Notes: a model not told the origin generated them from the letters alone. A DNA stretch of 64,000 bases from Terrihalobacillus insolitus (GCF_028416575.1 NZ_JAMQKB010000005.1:1-64000); one strand, 5' to 3'. Shown: positions 51,763 through 61,637, counted from the first letter of the stretch. A program made the numbers and translations.

Positions 51763-54700
51763 TTATAAGGTACCTCCTAAGCTTTTATGTCGCATCCCTT
51801 CAAACTCTTCCCTTCTCGATAGCCGCTTATTTGTTTGAGGTGGAATTAAGTCCTTTGGTTCAACGGAAGTATGATAATCTACCGGTTGTTGGTTTTGGTC
51901 TAAAACATTTTCCTGATGTAATTTTCTATTTCTAACTGAATACTTTACCTGTCTAACTTGATTATCTTCCAATCGAGCATCTCCTGTTCCATATGGAGAA
52001 ACGCGATATTCTTTCCCCGTCTGGTCTTGTCCAACCATGTAACTCCTATCCTTTGTGATAACCATGCGTATGTTTTTAGTGCTTTTGATTACTTGATCCG
52101 AAGTGAACTGCCCACCATCAACCTGTTGGTTCATAGCTTGTACCTCTTGTAATACCCTTGGATTTTTAGGAGTATTACGATTAGCAAGAAGTTGACTAGG
52201 ATTAACATTAATTGGTTGTCCCGTCTCGATTTTTCCTCCTGTACTATCAATTTTGTAAGGAGCGGAATCTTGTATAAGAGAACCATTTTTCACGCTAAGG
52301 TCTTGATATACAACTCCGCCTTTTTTAAGGGAACTATCTCCTGTACCGTATCGTGAAACAACTTGTGTTTGACCGGTTTTGTCTCTTACTTGTACATAAG
52401 ATTGATTTCCTGTTGTAACGAGTTGCACTGCCCCTCGTGCGATTTCCTTATTTCCTTTTCCATCATCTACTTGCTGTGCAAGATGTTCTATGTCAGAAAC
52501 TTCAGCTACTTTTTGGTTAACAGCATTGTTATATGGGTTTATTTTCATGCCCATTCTGCTCCCAACTTGATAACCTCTTGTACCGCCTACAACTCCTGAA
52601 ACATAAGATATAGAATCCCTAAAGTTAGCTTGTTTACCTTCTACATTTTGAGCTACATGCGGTGTTGTAATAGCTGTTTTCATTTCCTTTGTTGCCCATG
52701 ATATTCCACTAGCAACTGGGTTGATTGCATTACTGATTGTAGGGTTTAAAGTTTGCCCATTTTCAAGCGACTTTTTAAAGCCAGTAGAATATCCGATAGC
52801 TCCCGCGGTTGCAATTTTTCCTACCTTGGTATCTTTTCCAAAGGCACCAATTTCCTTGGCACCAACTGTCGTAGAAACGGTACTGAGTACACCAGAGCCT
52901 ATTGCAGCTGCTCCTTGTGCTACCTTGTTGGAGTAAACGCCTTTATCAAGTGGAATTTGCTTGGGTATCTGATTAGCAACTGTCTTTAAGTTAGATTTAT
53001 ATTCATTGGTTTCCTTAGCATCCCATTGATGTGATGCTACCTGTGGATCTACACCTTTACTTTCTTGTGCTTTTAAAAATGCCCCTTTAGCTTGATTGGT
53101 TTTTACAGTAGCTAATTGGGAAGCAAGATAATCCGTATTAACATCATTACCACTATAAAGCTGTCCGGACTTAATCTTTTCACCCGCTCTTCGGGCATTT
53201 TGCATGAATACTCGTTGACCGCCGTTTTGCTTTTCAAATTCTACTTGTATCTCTTCATCGGTTGCATTTGGGTTAGAAGCAAGGTAATTTGATTTAAAAT
53301 CGTTCTTCTCTGCATTGAATGTTTTTTCACCCACTGCATTAGCGAAATCGCCTTTATTGATATACGATTTATCCGTATCTAGTCCATTGCTCATTTTTGA
53401 AGCAGTGTCATTTGATATTTGAGTGTACTGTTTTCTTTTACCAGCAACCGCATTATCCCATTCTTGTCCTTTTTTCTGATTACGAGTAAGGACCTCGCCT
53501 TCTGTCATATCACTTTTAAGAGGATTACGTTTATCAAAGTCTTCCATAAATTTTTCTCTATTATCATTCGCCCAGTTATTAGTTAATGTATCTGCTGTTT
53601 TATTAGCAAGGGCTTGGGCATTTGCATATTTACCGTCATTATTTCTTACTTGTCCGACGGACTCACGTGCTTTTTCAAGGTTTTCATTTCGTTTTTTGTC
53701 TACTTCTTTGTTCCACATCCCATTAAGCGAACTATCGTGAGCGTCAGGGAATTTCTTCTTCATATCTTTCATAAAGCTATCTTTATTTTCGCTTGCCCAT
53801 TTGGAAGTCTCACTATCTGCCATTTGACTGGCAACCTTTTTATCTGCTAGTTTATCGGCATTGAGTGAGTCTTTTCCGCTTTGATACCCAGACTTTATAC
53901 CTTTTCCTAATCGTTTTGCACCACCTAATGCAAGAGCACCTCCAGCAACACCCGCCCGTCCGGCGAGTCCCCCGGCAACACCACCAGCAACAAAACCAGC
54001 TGTAGATCCGGCCATACTTCCCATTGGACCCATTGGGGCACCTGCAATAGCTCCCGCCATTCCGAAAGTAGCTTTACCCATTTTACTTGTGATTTGCCCT
54101 GCTTTTAGCATTTTTTCGGCTTTAGTGGTAGTACCAGAATCTGTTCCTGTATTACCACCTACAGTAGATTTCACACCTTCAGCATTTTCGCCTTTCTTTC
54201 CACTTAAACGGTCCTTGGTTCCTGTATATGCACCTCTTAAAGCACCTGCAACTGATTTGTCTCCCTTTGCTCCTTTTATGCTTCCGTACATACCCGCTAA
54301 GGCAGACATACCGAACATAGCGCCTGATTTACTAAGTGCATTATGGGTTTGACCACCTAGTCCAAAAAGAGAGCGTAATGCTTCTGATGTTGGAATGAAG
54401 ATTACATACAAAATGATAGATTCCAAACCACTTGTAGAAGTGGCCATAAGTGCAACAATCCAATACAACGCGGCATGAATGGATTGGATAAATACTGTTC
54501 CGATAAACTCTTTTAGCCATCCCATTGTGAGCCCTTTAGTTTGTGGTATAAGATATAGAGCAACCATCAAAGGACCCATTATCATAAAGATGATTAATGT
54601 GAGTTTTCTCATCATGTAATAGAAATTAGCCCACACAGATAATCCTAATAAACAGAGTCCTATAATGATATCTCCTAGAATATCGTCTCCACCATCAACA

Positions 54701-55152
54701 CTTTCTTTTAATTCAATAAGATCTGTTTCGTAAGAAGCTCCGAAGGCATTTATAATGGTGTAATTTAACCCGAATATTAAGGTGTACAAAGTGGATAAGT
54801 TAAAGAAAACTATAGCCACTATTGCTAGATCCTTTAAGAACTCAAATACATAGGTTCTATTAGAAGGATTAATCCCTGTAGAGCTTATCTTCATACCAGC
54901 CATTACAATACCAACTAACATCCCTGTAACTGCTAAGGCAACAAAAATGTTCATTCCAGGTTGGTAAATGTTTTGTAATTCATCCAGGGTAAAAATTCCG
55001 TAGGCAAGCTCACTGTCTTCTTCCTTACCGAAGATAAGTCCCTTAAAGGTGCGTAATTCCATAAAAGGTTTAACGAGCCATCCATAGAAGGTACCCATTA
55101 ACCCCTGGAAAATCTCTGATAACTTATCAGCTATATTTCCGAACAATGTCAT
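51763..55152 (-). CDS. giant VirB6/TrsL-like conjugation channel protein
   Basis: A 1129-residue protein. The N-terminal 300 residues hold about six membrane segments (MNIFVALAVTGMLVGIVMAG; LAIVAIVFFNLSTLYTLIF; IIGLCLLGLSVWANFYYMM; LIIFMIMGPLMVALYLI and others). Then come a Gly/Ala-rich part (MAGAIAGAPMGPMGSMAGST) and about 700 hydrophilic, Gln/Asn/Lys-rich residues likely in the cytosol. Its place between VirB4 and the hydrolase and its topology fit VirB6. The long tail has loose repeats around NKTADTLTNNWANDNREKFM and SETSKWASENKDSFMKDMKK. Confidence 0.8.
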   Translation of the reverse strand: MTLFGNIADKLSEIFQGLMGTFYGWLVKPFMELRTFKGLIFGKEEDSELAYGIFTLDELQNIYQPGMNIFVALAVTGMLVGIVMAGMKISSTGINPSNRTYVFEFLKDLAIVAIVFFNLSTLYTLIFGLNYTIINAFGASYETDLIELKESVDGGDDILGDIIIGLCLLGLSVWANFYYMMRKLTLIIFMIMGPLMVALYLIPQTKGLTMGWLKEFIGTVFIQSIHAALYWIVALMATSTSGLESIILYVIFIPTSEALRSLFGLGGQTHNALSKSGAMFGMSALAGMYGSIKGAKGDKSVAGALRGAYTGTKDRLSGKKGENAEGVKSTVGGNTGTDSGTTTKAEKMLKAGQITSKMGKATFGMAGAIAGAPMGPMGSMAGSTAGFVAGGVAGGLAGRAGVAGGALALGGAKRLGKGIKSGYQSGKDSLNADKLADKKVASQMADSETSKWASENKDSFMKDMKKKFPDAHDSSLNGMWNKEVDKKRNENLEKARESVGQVRNNDGKYANAQALANKTADTLTNNWANDNREKFMEDFDKRNPLKSDMTEGEVLTRNQKKGQEWDNAVAGKRKQYTQISNDTASKMSNGLDTDKSYINKGDFANAVGEKTFNAEKNDFKSNYLASNPNATDEEIQVEFEKQNGGQRVFMQNARRAGEKIKSGQLYSGNDVNTDYLASQLATVKTNQAKGAFLKAQESKGVDPQVASHQWDAKETNEYKSNLKTVANQIPKQIPLDKGVYSNKVAQGAAAIGSGVLSTVSTTVGAKEIGAFGKDTKVGKIATAGAIGYSTGFKKSLENGQTLNPTISNAINPVASGISWATKEMKTAITTPHVAQNVEGKQANFRDSISYVSGVVGGTRGYQVGSRMGMKINPYNNAVNQKVAEVSDIEHLAQQVDDGKGNKEIARGAVQLVTTGNQSYVQVRDKTGQTQVVSRYGTGDSSLKKGGVVYQDLSVKNGSLIQDSAPYKIDSTGGKIETGQPINVNPSQLLANRNTPKNPRVLQEVQAMNQQVDGGQFTSDQVIKSTKNIRMVITKDRSYMVGQDQTGKEYRVSPYGTGDARLEDNQVRQVKYSVRNRKLHQENVLDQNQQPVDYHTSVEPKDLIPPQTNKRLSRREEFEGMRHKSLGGTL

Positions 55153-55164
55153 TCACCTCCTTGC

Positions 55165-57234
55165 TTATTGATTAAGTCTTTTCCTTTGTAACATTTGCTC
55201 AAGTACAGCTTGGTTTGATTCGATGAACGTTAATTCATCTTCACTAGGATTAGTCTGAAGCCATACTGAACTCTTTCCAATACGGAGTATCCCTTCCCCC
55301 TTATCTGGGTTACCGAATAAGATATCAATTTCCCCATCGCTTAAATCAAAATTCTCCTGTACTTTCTTTAAATCAATCTTGTTTTGCTGCATAAATAAAA
55401 TAGTGAAAGTAGATGATAAAATACCTCGTGCTTTAGGACTTTCAAGGATTCGAACAAAGTCCTGTGTTGCCCAGCACAACCCACAGTTTCTTTTTCTGGC
55501 ACGTCTGGCCACCTTCTCAAAGAAACTCACTGTTTGCTCGTTATCTATGAATTGCCATAATTCATCAGCGTATATATATTTTTTCTTTGTTGCATTGTCA
55601 CTGTTCTTAGCAAAATATTCCCAAAGGTAATTCAAGATAACGTGATAAGCGATTGGTCTTAGAAAACCTTCTTCCATTTGACTGATATTAAAGTTGATTA
55701 ACCTTGCACTATTTAATGATTGAGTAATCCCTTTCCCCAGATAGGTCTGTCCATCAAAAATAGGTTTACTTCCATCTTTCAAGAAAGGGCGAATAGCTGC
55801 TATTAATCGAGCAGCTCTTTTTTCTTTACTAAATTGACCTGTTATATAGCTGTAGATATCACTAATAGTTGGTTCAGGTTTCCTAACCTGAGACTGTATA
55901 AGTTGGCCATCCACTTCTGCTACTTTATTTTCATAAAGAGAAGATGGGTGCGAAGTGAACCCCAACTGTTCTTCAAATACATATTTAACGGCTTCTTCCA
56001 GGTAATTACGTTCAAAGACCGTCAAGCCTTCCTCTTCACTATTTTTTCCTCGTATAACAATGTCAAAGAAACTTAGAATCTCATTCTGCTTTTCACGAAG
56101 CGGAACAAATCGCACATAAGTTTTTCCATCTTTTGTGACTACTTCTTTATCATCGTTTTCTTCAAGCCATTCCAGCTCTTCATCCTCATTTTCAATGGGT
56201 AGATCTGTAGCACTTACTGCACATGGATTTATACAGATAGCTTCCTCTTCACTAATGTTTAAGTTAATACCGCCTAAACGCTTAGTAAGCGAAACAAATT
56301 CCCCCTCGGGGTCAATGATGGATGCCCATACATTTGCTCCACTTTTCTCTCTTGCTATTTTTAATTTCATGGCTAGGGATTTACCAGAACCAGGGATACC
56401 CGTTATACCCATGTTGTAGTTTTGAGGACGTACTTCTTCATTTCCAAAACTATTGATGAATTCTAATTGTCCTGTAATTTTGTTGATTCCTAACGGTACA
56501 CCACCTATATATTTACCACTACCACTAATAAAAGGAGAAAACGTAGAGAGCGCTCTTCGATCCATGTTTCTTAATGAATCTGATATTTCATTTTTACCAA
56601 TCGGAATTGCACTTTTGAGCCCTTTCTTTACACGGCTCCATGTGGTAGCCAACTTAAAGAATTGTCCAGACATTTCATCTTCAACCGCTTCACTATAAGC
56701 GTTCAATTCCTTTTCGCTTTGACCAAAGAGTAATCCCTGTGTAGAAACAGAATACGTATCATTTTCGGAAAACTGGATTTCATTCATTAGTTGTTCAGTG
56801 TCGAATATTTTGGTTTCTAATTCATTAATCTGATCGATATTACCGCGCTTTCTCTGAAACGAAAGGTTAGACTGTAGCATTGTTAACTGTCTTTGAAGTG
56901 TACGGATAGCGTCTGTTTTCCCTACTTTATGAACATCTACGAGCACATCCGATTCACCACTTGAAGTGATTGAGTATAACCAGTTAGTTTGCATTTTTCT
57001 TGGATAGCCATCTCTTGGTATGTAAAAAGGTCGAAAGTAAGTCTTAGTACCAAGTGATTGTTTCATAATCCCGTGATCTTCTGAATTTATCGTTATACCA
57101 TCTGGTGCCATCACATCCCACATAGATGGTTTAGTGTCTAATTGAGTCTTGGCCTGTTCTTCATTTTGATTTGAAATATTATCGTCTTGTTCTTTAACTT
57201 GCTTTATCGTCTGTTTCTTTTTTAGAAGTTTCAT
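55165..57234 (-). CDS. VirB4/TrsE conjugation ATPase
   Basis: A 689-residue protein from ATG 57234 (AAGGAGGG 9 nt upstream). Walker A is GITGIPGSGKSLAMKLK (about residue 280) and Walker B KKYIYADELWQFI (about 555), with the family's later WATQDFVRILESP and SSTFTILFMQQ. It powers assembly and substrate transfer of the type IV secretion channel and associates with the membrane. It overlaps the preceding TrsD-like gene by 41 nt, indicating coupling. Confidence 0.93.
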   Translation of the reverse strand: MKLLKKKQTIKQVKEQDDNISNQNEEQAKTQLDTKPSMWDVMAPDGITINSEDHGIMKQSLGTKTYFRPFYIPRDGYPRKMQTNWLYSITSSGESDVLVDVHKVGKTDAIRTLQRQLTMLQSNLSFQRKRGNIDQINELETKIFDTEQLMNEIQFSENDTYSVSTQGLLFGQSEKELNAYSEAVEDEMSGQFFKLATTWSRVKKGLKSAIPIGKNEISDSLRNMDRRALSTFSPFISGSGKYIGGVPLGINKITGQLEFINSFGNEEVRPQNYNMGITGIPGSGKSLAMKLKIAREKSGANVWASIIDPEGEFVSLTKRLGGINLNISEEEAICINPCAVSATDLPIENEDEELEWLEENDDKEVVTKDGKTYVRFVPLREKQNEILSFFDIVIRGKNSEEEGLTVFERNYLEEAVKYVFEEQLGFTSHPSSLYENKVAEVDGQLIQSQVRKPEPTISDIYSYITGQFSKEKRAARLIAAIRPFLKDGSKPIFDGQTYLGKGITQSLNSARLINFNISQMEEGFLRPIAYHVILNYLWEYFAKNSDNATKKKYIYADELWQFIDNEQTVSFFEKVARRARKRNCGLCWATQDFVRILESPKARGILSSTFTILFMQQNKIDLKKVQENFDLSDGEIDILFGNPDKGEGILRIGKSSVWLQTNPSEDELTFIESNQAVLEQMLQRKRLNQ

Positions 57235-58087
57235 TGTCATATCCCTCCTTGACGGCTTCTATTCTTGCATCATCTTGATCCGCTGTTACATAAAGAGAAA
57301 GCATTTCATTTACTCCGAAGTCTTTAAATCTGTTCTTTATAGCTTTTCTTCTGTTGAAAGTATGATATAGAACCTCGCAAATCCCTTCGTTGGTTAAAAG
57401 TTGGACATTCATTCTTGCCTTCCGGAGCTGGCTTTTTGCTGTATTAAATCTTCTATAAAGTTCCGAAAAGGCTTTATCTACCGTCTTTTCTTCCAATTCT
57501 TCTTTACTATCAGCAGTGAGCTCACTTTGATTTATCTTATAAGTGAACAATAAGTATCTCTTTGTTTCATACCGAGGTGCGACCTGCTGCCATTTCGTCA
57601 ATTCCTCAACCATGGATTTTCCATATTGAATAGCATTTTCGTGCAAATCATCCGCCTCTATCATGCTTTTACGCATTTCTTCGATTGGCTCAGATAAATC
57701 AATATATCTATTCTGCAGATAGAATTGAATATTATAATTGGTTTGAGCTAACCATCTTTCGAAGGTTACATCGATTGCTTCTTGTTCATCTTGGCTTAAC
57801 AAAAAGTAGTTAACCGGCTCAACTTCGGCCATGAGGACAAATGTATTGTCTTTATGTCGGATCATGTGGCTATCAATTTCCTTGATTTCATTCAATAAAT
57901 TGCGAAAGATATCCGGTTCCTGGTCTAAAGGAATGGAATGTTTATTCATTTTCTCTTTCTTAGCCGTGAATTTTACCTCACTGGTATGACTGCTTTCTTT
58001 CCAGGGGAGGATTGGTTTTTTTTCCATTTTCCGTGCAAACACATAAATGGCTAATCCGAACAACCCCATTATTAGAAGTTCTGACAC
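57194..58087 (-). CDS. TrsD-like conjugation protein
   Basis: A 297-residue protein from GTG 58087 with GGAGGG upstream. A single N-terminal membrane segment (LLIMGLFGLAIYVFA) precedes a cytosolic domain (DSHMIRHKDNTFVLMAEVEP; RWLAQTNYNIQFYLQNRYID; VAPRYETKRYLLFTYKI) resembling the N-terminal, non-ATPase part of VirB4 proteins. Such TrsD/TraD-type proteins stand between TrsC and TrsE in Gram-positive plasmid conjugation operons, as here. Confidence 0.75.
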   Translation of the reverse strand: MSELLIMGLFGLAIYVFARKMEKKPILPWKESSHTSEVKFTAKKEKMNKHSIPLDQEPDIFRNLLNEIKEIDSHMIRHKDNTFVLMAEVEPVNYFLLSQDEQEAIDVTFERWLAQTNYNIQFYLQNRYIDLSEPIEEMRKSMIEADDLHENAIQYGKSMVEELTKWQQVAPRYETKRYLLFTYKINQSELTADSKEELEEKTVDKAFSELYRRFNTAKSQLRKARMNVQLLTNEGICEVLYHTFNRRKAIKNRFKDFGVNEMLSLYVTADQDDARIEAVKEGYDNETSKKETDDKAS

Positions 58088-58101
58088 CTATATCCCTCCG
58101 A

Positions 58102-58431
58102 TTATTGATTTTTTGTGAATGGGCCTTTTCTCCATACACCAATCTGATTTTTGTATCCCATTTTAATGAGTAAGTAATGGTCATAGTTAAGATTATATTT
58201 TGATTTTTTTAGGAAACCTAAAACTCCTGTTAAAACCGCAACTGGTAATGCGGAGAATATACATAGAAAGATGCTAACAAAGAAGTTAGGAATAAGATTA
58301 AATACGAAGGGTATATAAGAGTAAATTATTGCCCCACCAACAACCAAGTAAATCAATTGCCGTTTAGAAAAAATACCCAATATCGTTTTTTGCTCACTTG
58401 ACATATCTATAGGAACGGTTACTTTTCTCAT
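58102..58431 (-). CDS. PrgI/TrsC-family (VirB3-like) conjugation protein
   Basis: A 109-residue membrane protein. It has the characteristic opening VTVPIDMSSEQKTILGIFSK, two membrane segments (QLIYLVVGGAIIYSYIPFVF; FFVSIFLCIFSALPVAVLTG), and then a short cytosolic tail ending in KSKYNLNYDHYLLIKMGYKN. PrgI proteins correspond to VirB3 and anchor the VirB4 ATPase. It is 14 nt before the TrsD-like gene. Confidence 0.85.
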   Translation of the reverse strand: MRKVTVPIDMSSEQKTILGIFSKRQLIYLVVGGAIIYSYIPFVFNLIPNFFVSIFLCIFSALPVAVLTGVLGFLKKSKYNLNYDHYLLIKMGYKNQIGVWRKGPFTKNQ

Positions 58432-58527
58432 GCTATTTCACCTACTTATCTCTAAAAATAGACCCCTCTAAGTACTAGAGGGGCGAATGAATCTGATTAA
58501 TGATTATAAATGCTGGTGACTTATGTA

Positions 58528-58902
58528 TTAAGCACCAAAGCCGGCGATCCATCCAGCTATGTCATATGCTTTCATTATCACCCAACCGCCAATGAATGCC
58601 ATTCCTAAACCGATAAACCCTTGTGTTCTTCCTTGGGGATTACCTTGGGAAGCTGCTAGCTTGATACCAGCGAAGATTAGACACGCCAGTATCCAAAATC
58701 CTCCTAAAGCCATCACGAAATATACCAACTTATCCAAATCATCATATATTCCGCTGTTTTCGATGCTTCCGTCGGGAGTGATGCCCGCTTTATTCCAAGC
58801 ACCTGCAAATGCACTCTCCGGGCTTACAACGACAAGACTAAATGTAAGAACCGCCATAAGACTTAACAGAGTGAACAGTTTTTTTGTTTTGTTAGCTATC
58901 AT
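58528..58902 (-). CDS. VirB2/TrbC-like pilin of the conjugation system
   Basis: A 124-residue protein after AAGGAGG. A signal peptide (LFTLLSLMAVLTFSLVVVSP, likely cut after SAFA) is followed by two hydrophobic helices (LVYFVMALGGFWILACLIFA and GFIGLGMAFIGGWVIMKAYD) joined by a short basic loop. This is the size and topology of VirB2 pilins. It is the first channel gene after the long hairpin at 58935. Confidence 0.65.
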   Translation of the reverse strand: MIANKTKKLFTLLSLMAVLTFSLVVVSPESAFAGAWNKAGITPDGSIENSGIYDDLDKLVYFVMALGGFWILACLIFAGIKLAASQGNPQGRTQGFIGLGMAFIGGWVIMKAYDIAGWIAGFGA

Positions 58903-58934
58903 ATTGATGCCACCTCCTTATTTTTGGGAACAAA

Positions 58935-59002
58935 AAAACCCCGAAAAAATCACGAATGAAATAATGCTGCTGCCAGCATATTCATGATCTTTTCGGGGTT
59001 TT
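58935..59002. terminator. long bidirectional hairpin ahead of the channel genes
   Basis: aaaaccccgaaaa (58935-58947) and ttttcggggtttt (58990-59002) form a perfect 13-bp outer stem. An inner stem (gaatga...atgctg / cagcat...ttcat) extends it, with T-runs on both sides. It ends 30 nt upstream of the pilin start, so it could terminate transcription from upstream or control read-through into the conjugation operon. Confidence 0.75.
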
Positions 59003-59169
59003 CCCGTACCTATTTAATTATATAATTACTATATATTTATGTTAGTAGATTTATAGAGAAAATGCAACTATTATTCTATGAAAAAGAAAAACTCCTACGC
59101 AGCGCATAGGATGTTTTATAAAAATAAAGTTGTGTACTATTTTTACATTTTTTAGGGCGTTATTGTTCG

Positions 59170-59261
59170 TTTACATTAAAGTTGGTAAATACAAAACCCT
59201 ATAATAACACGGGTTTTATTCGAAAGCACAAAATTTCCATTTACATTAAAGTTGGTAAATA
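59170..59261. repeat. two copies of a 20-bp iteron-like sequence
   Basis: tttacattaaagttggtaaa occurs at 59170-59189 and, identical, at 59240-59259; both copies continue with ta. The ends tttac and gtaaa are mutually inverted. Three more copies in the opposite orientation lie at 60274-60333, on the other side of the Rpn gene. Confidence 0.8.
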
Positions 59262-59316
59262 AAAGCGTAAAATAATGCTTAATAACAAAAAAACCACCAG
59301 ATTACTGGTGGAAGGG

Positions 59317-60147
59317 TCATTGTATTAAATTATATCTTTTAAGCAATCGCTCTAATTCCTCGGCATTATAAGGTGTATGCTTGGATACTTCATATAGCGG
59401 CATACCGTTATCAAGTAGGCTTTTGGCTACTTTTAAAATCCCGGCATTTTCAGCATCCTCTAATCTGCTTCTTTCATCCGAAAGAGCTTTTGCTCTCCGC
59501 TCATACTCTTTTCTAGTTTCAGGATCAGCACTTAATTTTAATAATTTTTGTTCAGCTTTATTAAGAATTACATCCATACTGATAACCTCCCTTAACTTAT
59601 TTTCAGGAATATCCTCTTTTAAAAATAATAACCAGCGATGTAAGGGATTATTCACATTATAGCTTATTTCCTCGAATTTTTGAAACTCAATGAAATGGAT
59701 TTCTAGCAAGTCCGTCAATAAGTTTTTAGATTGACACTCACGTAAATTATAAGTGGAATGAAAATATTCATTCCGTAATTCCTCCATTTTAAACCCAAGA
59801 ATATTGATGGTCACGGTTTTTTGAAGTGATGAATAAGGATTACCTGATTCAAAGTCTTCCACAAAAAGCTTTGACCAATAGAAGAGTGTTCTTGGTATCA
59901 TATTCTTTTGATTTAACAATTGAACTTCAATGTTAAATTTTTCACCTGATTTTGTTTTAGCTTTTATATCTAAAATCCCTAACTTTTCTTCTTTGTTAAT
60001 TCTATCTAGATTTTCCTTCTCAATCGTCAAATTTACAATATCTGAATTGAGTATTGCATTTAAAAATCCTATAAGAATATCCTTATCCTTTTCATCTCCG
60101 AACAATTTCTTGAATAAAAAGTCATTCAATGGGTTTAATCGATTCAT
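59317..60147 (-). CDS. Rpn-family recombination-promoting nuclease (PD-(D/E)XK)
   Basis: A 276-residue protein; ATG 60147 is chosen for AGGAGG 6 nt upstream. The family opening (LNPLNDFLFKKLFGDEKDKD) leads to the nuclease motif with LGILDIKAKTKSGEKFNIEVQ (Asp, then Glu-Val-Gln). It continues RTLFYWSKLFVEDFESG and a C-terminal helical region ending in LDNGMPLYEVSKHTPYN. Such proteins nick or cut DNA and promote recA-independent recombination. It lies between two iteron clusters and may have entered there as a mobile gene. Confidence 0.85.
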   Translation of the reverse strand: MNRLNPLNDFLFKKLFGDEKDKDILIGFLNAILNSDIVNLTIEKENLDRINKEEKLGILDIKAKTKSGEKFNIEVQLLNQKNMIPRTLFYWSKLFVEDFESGNPYSSLQKTVTINILGFKMEELRNEYFHSTYNLRECQSKNLLTDLLEIHFIEFQKFEEISYNVNNPLHRWLLFLKEDIPENKLREVISMDVILNKAEQKLLKLSADPETRKEYERRAKALSDERSRLEDAENAGILKVAKSLLDNGMPLYEVSKHTPYNAEELERLLKRYNLIQ

Positions 60148-60273
60148 TTGGAACCTCCTGAATACATATATTTTACCATATTCTCTCTTAATTATCATTA
60201 TGGTTAGTTGGCTGAATTCTAAAAAAATCCCGATTCGCTGAAACAGCCATCGGGACTTATTAAATGCAATTTC

Positions 60274-60333
60274 TTTACTGACCTTAATGTAAAATTACCA
60301 ACTTTATTGTAAATTTACTATCTTTAATGTCAC
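60274..60333. repeat. three tandem 20-bp iteron-like copies
   Basis: Tandem units with an exact 20-bp period: tttactgaccttaatgtaaa (60274-60293), attaccaactttattgtaaa (60294-60313), tttactatctttaatgtcac (60314-60333). They are inverted relative to the copies at 59170 and 59240. Consensus tttaccaactttaatgtaaa. They lie between the primase-like gene and the Rpn gene, 17 nt after the former's stop. Such arrays are typical of replication initiator or partition protein binding sites. Confidence 0.75.
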
Positions 60334-60350
60334 TGGACAACACAAGGAGT

Positions 60351-61637
60351 TTAGAAAAGGGATTTAAATTGAGGAATTTTGTTGTTTAAAAGTAAATCGT
60401 CAATTCCTTTTCCGTCTTTTTCATTCCAAATTACCATGTTTACATGATATCCTTCTTTTTTTAATTCTTTCGTACACTCCATAAGAATAGTCTTAACTTG
60501 GATATTACTAACCACGTCAGCATCAAAACATAAATTTATTTCCTCTACCCCCATTTCTTTCATAATGGGAAGGGCTAGTCTCCAAGCATTTACTCCAGGA
60601 AGTGCTAAAAAGGTATCTCCATGGGCTTCTATTTTTTCCGGTTTAAGCACCTTTCCTATTAAGTCACTAGCGATATCGGTTTTTAATGGACCCTCAGAGA
60701 GCCATATTTTTTTTGCTTTTAACGTTTTCCCTGTTTCCCAATGAGAGAATTTTTTTAAAGGTACAGAAACATGCACTGGAGCGGGATCACCAGAACCAGT
60801 ACCTTTAGGTTTGTTAGCTGAACTAAGCCAATAATAGCGGTTTCCTTTTTTTAAAGTTACCCAACCAAGAATATCGTTTAAAGCTCCTGTATTCTTATTA
60901 TATTGAATTGTAATAGGCTTATTTAATTCAAACTCTTGTTCAAGTATAATTTCCCCTTCATAATGCACTTGAACGATATTAGGCTGTTTAATAACCCTCG
61001 CACGAAGTCCGTGTTTACGATCCTGTACCTTCACATCATTTGGTGGGTTATCTATTCTATATTGAAAACCTACAATTTGTTTCTTATAATTCCGGAAGGG
61101 AATCAAAATACCATTCATACTGGTTAAAGACCAAAATTTCCCGTACTTCCCTTCTTCCTCATAAAAACCTGGAACTCCTTTGAAGTTGTCAAGTCCATAA
61201 TCCTGTTGCATTTGTTTTACAATAGACCACGGCTTTTCAGGAAAGGAGCGGTACTCCCTTTCGTCAATCTGTTCATCGGTAAGTCTTCTTTTGTGGGAAG
61301 TTAGATGCTCATAATGATCAGTATCTAAATCCAAATAACTTAACATCGCAGTGTACACATTATGGAGTGTTAAGTCACCTTTCTTCTTTTCCCCTTGATG
61401 TGACTCTACTAAGTTATCATTAATCTTTTTTCTCTTCTTATCACCTTTCAAAAAGTGAAGATAAGAGGGAAGACTAGAATTCTTGCTGAAGTACCGGTCA
61501 CTTTCTATTCGGATACATGCAATAGCATTACCATCCTTGTGTTGCATACACCCCCCAGCATGACCACATATAGGACATGCAATTCGGCTAAACTCATACC
61601 ACCCAGGAATACGCGTTCTTCGCATACCTCTACTCAA
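60351..61637 (-). CDS. primase-like protein with TOPRIM/DUF3854-type domain
   Basis: A 428-residue protein from TTG 61637 (AAAGGATG 7 nt upstream). The N-terminus has a zinc-binding region (CPICGHAGGCMQHKDGNAIAC, about residues 20-40) like the zinc finger of primases. The C-terminal part has a TOPRIM-like fold: KKIWLSEGPLKTDIAS (Glu), GVEEINLCFDADV (DxD) and EKDGKGIDDLLLNN (late Asp). It may prime DNA synthesis during replication or transfer. The iteron array follows directly downstream. Confidence 0.75.
   Translation of the reverse strand: MSRGMRRTRIPGWYEFSRIACPICGHAGGCMQHKDGNAIACIRIESDRYFSKNSSLPSYLHFLKGDKKRKKINDNLVESHQGEKKKGDLTLHNVYTAMLSYLDLDTDHYEHLTSHKRRLTDEQIDEREYRSFPEKPWSIVKQMQQDYGLDNFKGVPGFYEEEGKYGKFWSLTSMNGILIPFRNYKKQIVGFQYRIDNPPNDVKVQDRKHGLRARVIKQPNIVQVHYEGEIILEQEFELNKPITIQYNKNTGALNDILGWVTLKKGNRYYWLSSANKPKGTGSGDPAPVHVSVPLKKFSHWETGKTLKAKKIWLSEGPLKTDIASDLIGKVLKPEKIEAHGDTFLALPGVNAWRLALPIMKEMGVEEINLCFDADVVSNIQVKTILMECTKELKKEGYHVNMVIWNEKDGKGIDDLLLNNKIPQFKSLF

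Noticed and set aside
59648-59656. DnaA box ttattcaca
   Set aside because: A single match inside the Rpn coding sequence; expected by chance in AT-rich DNA.
59170-60333. CRISPR array
   Set aside because: The repeats are 20 bp, either directly adjacent or 50 bp apart, in two orientations, with no regular spacers and no cas genes.
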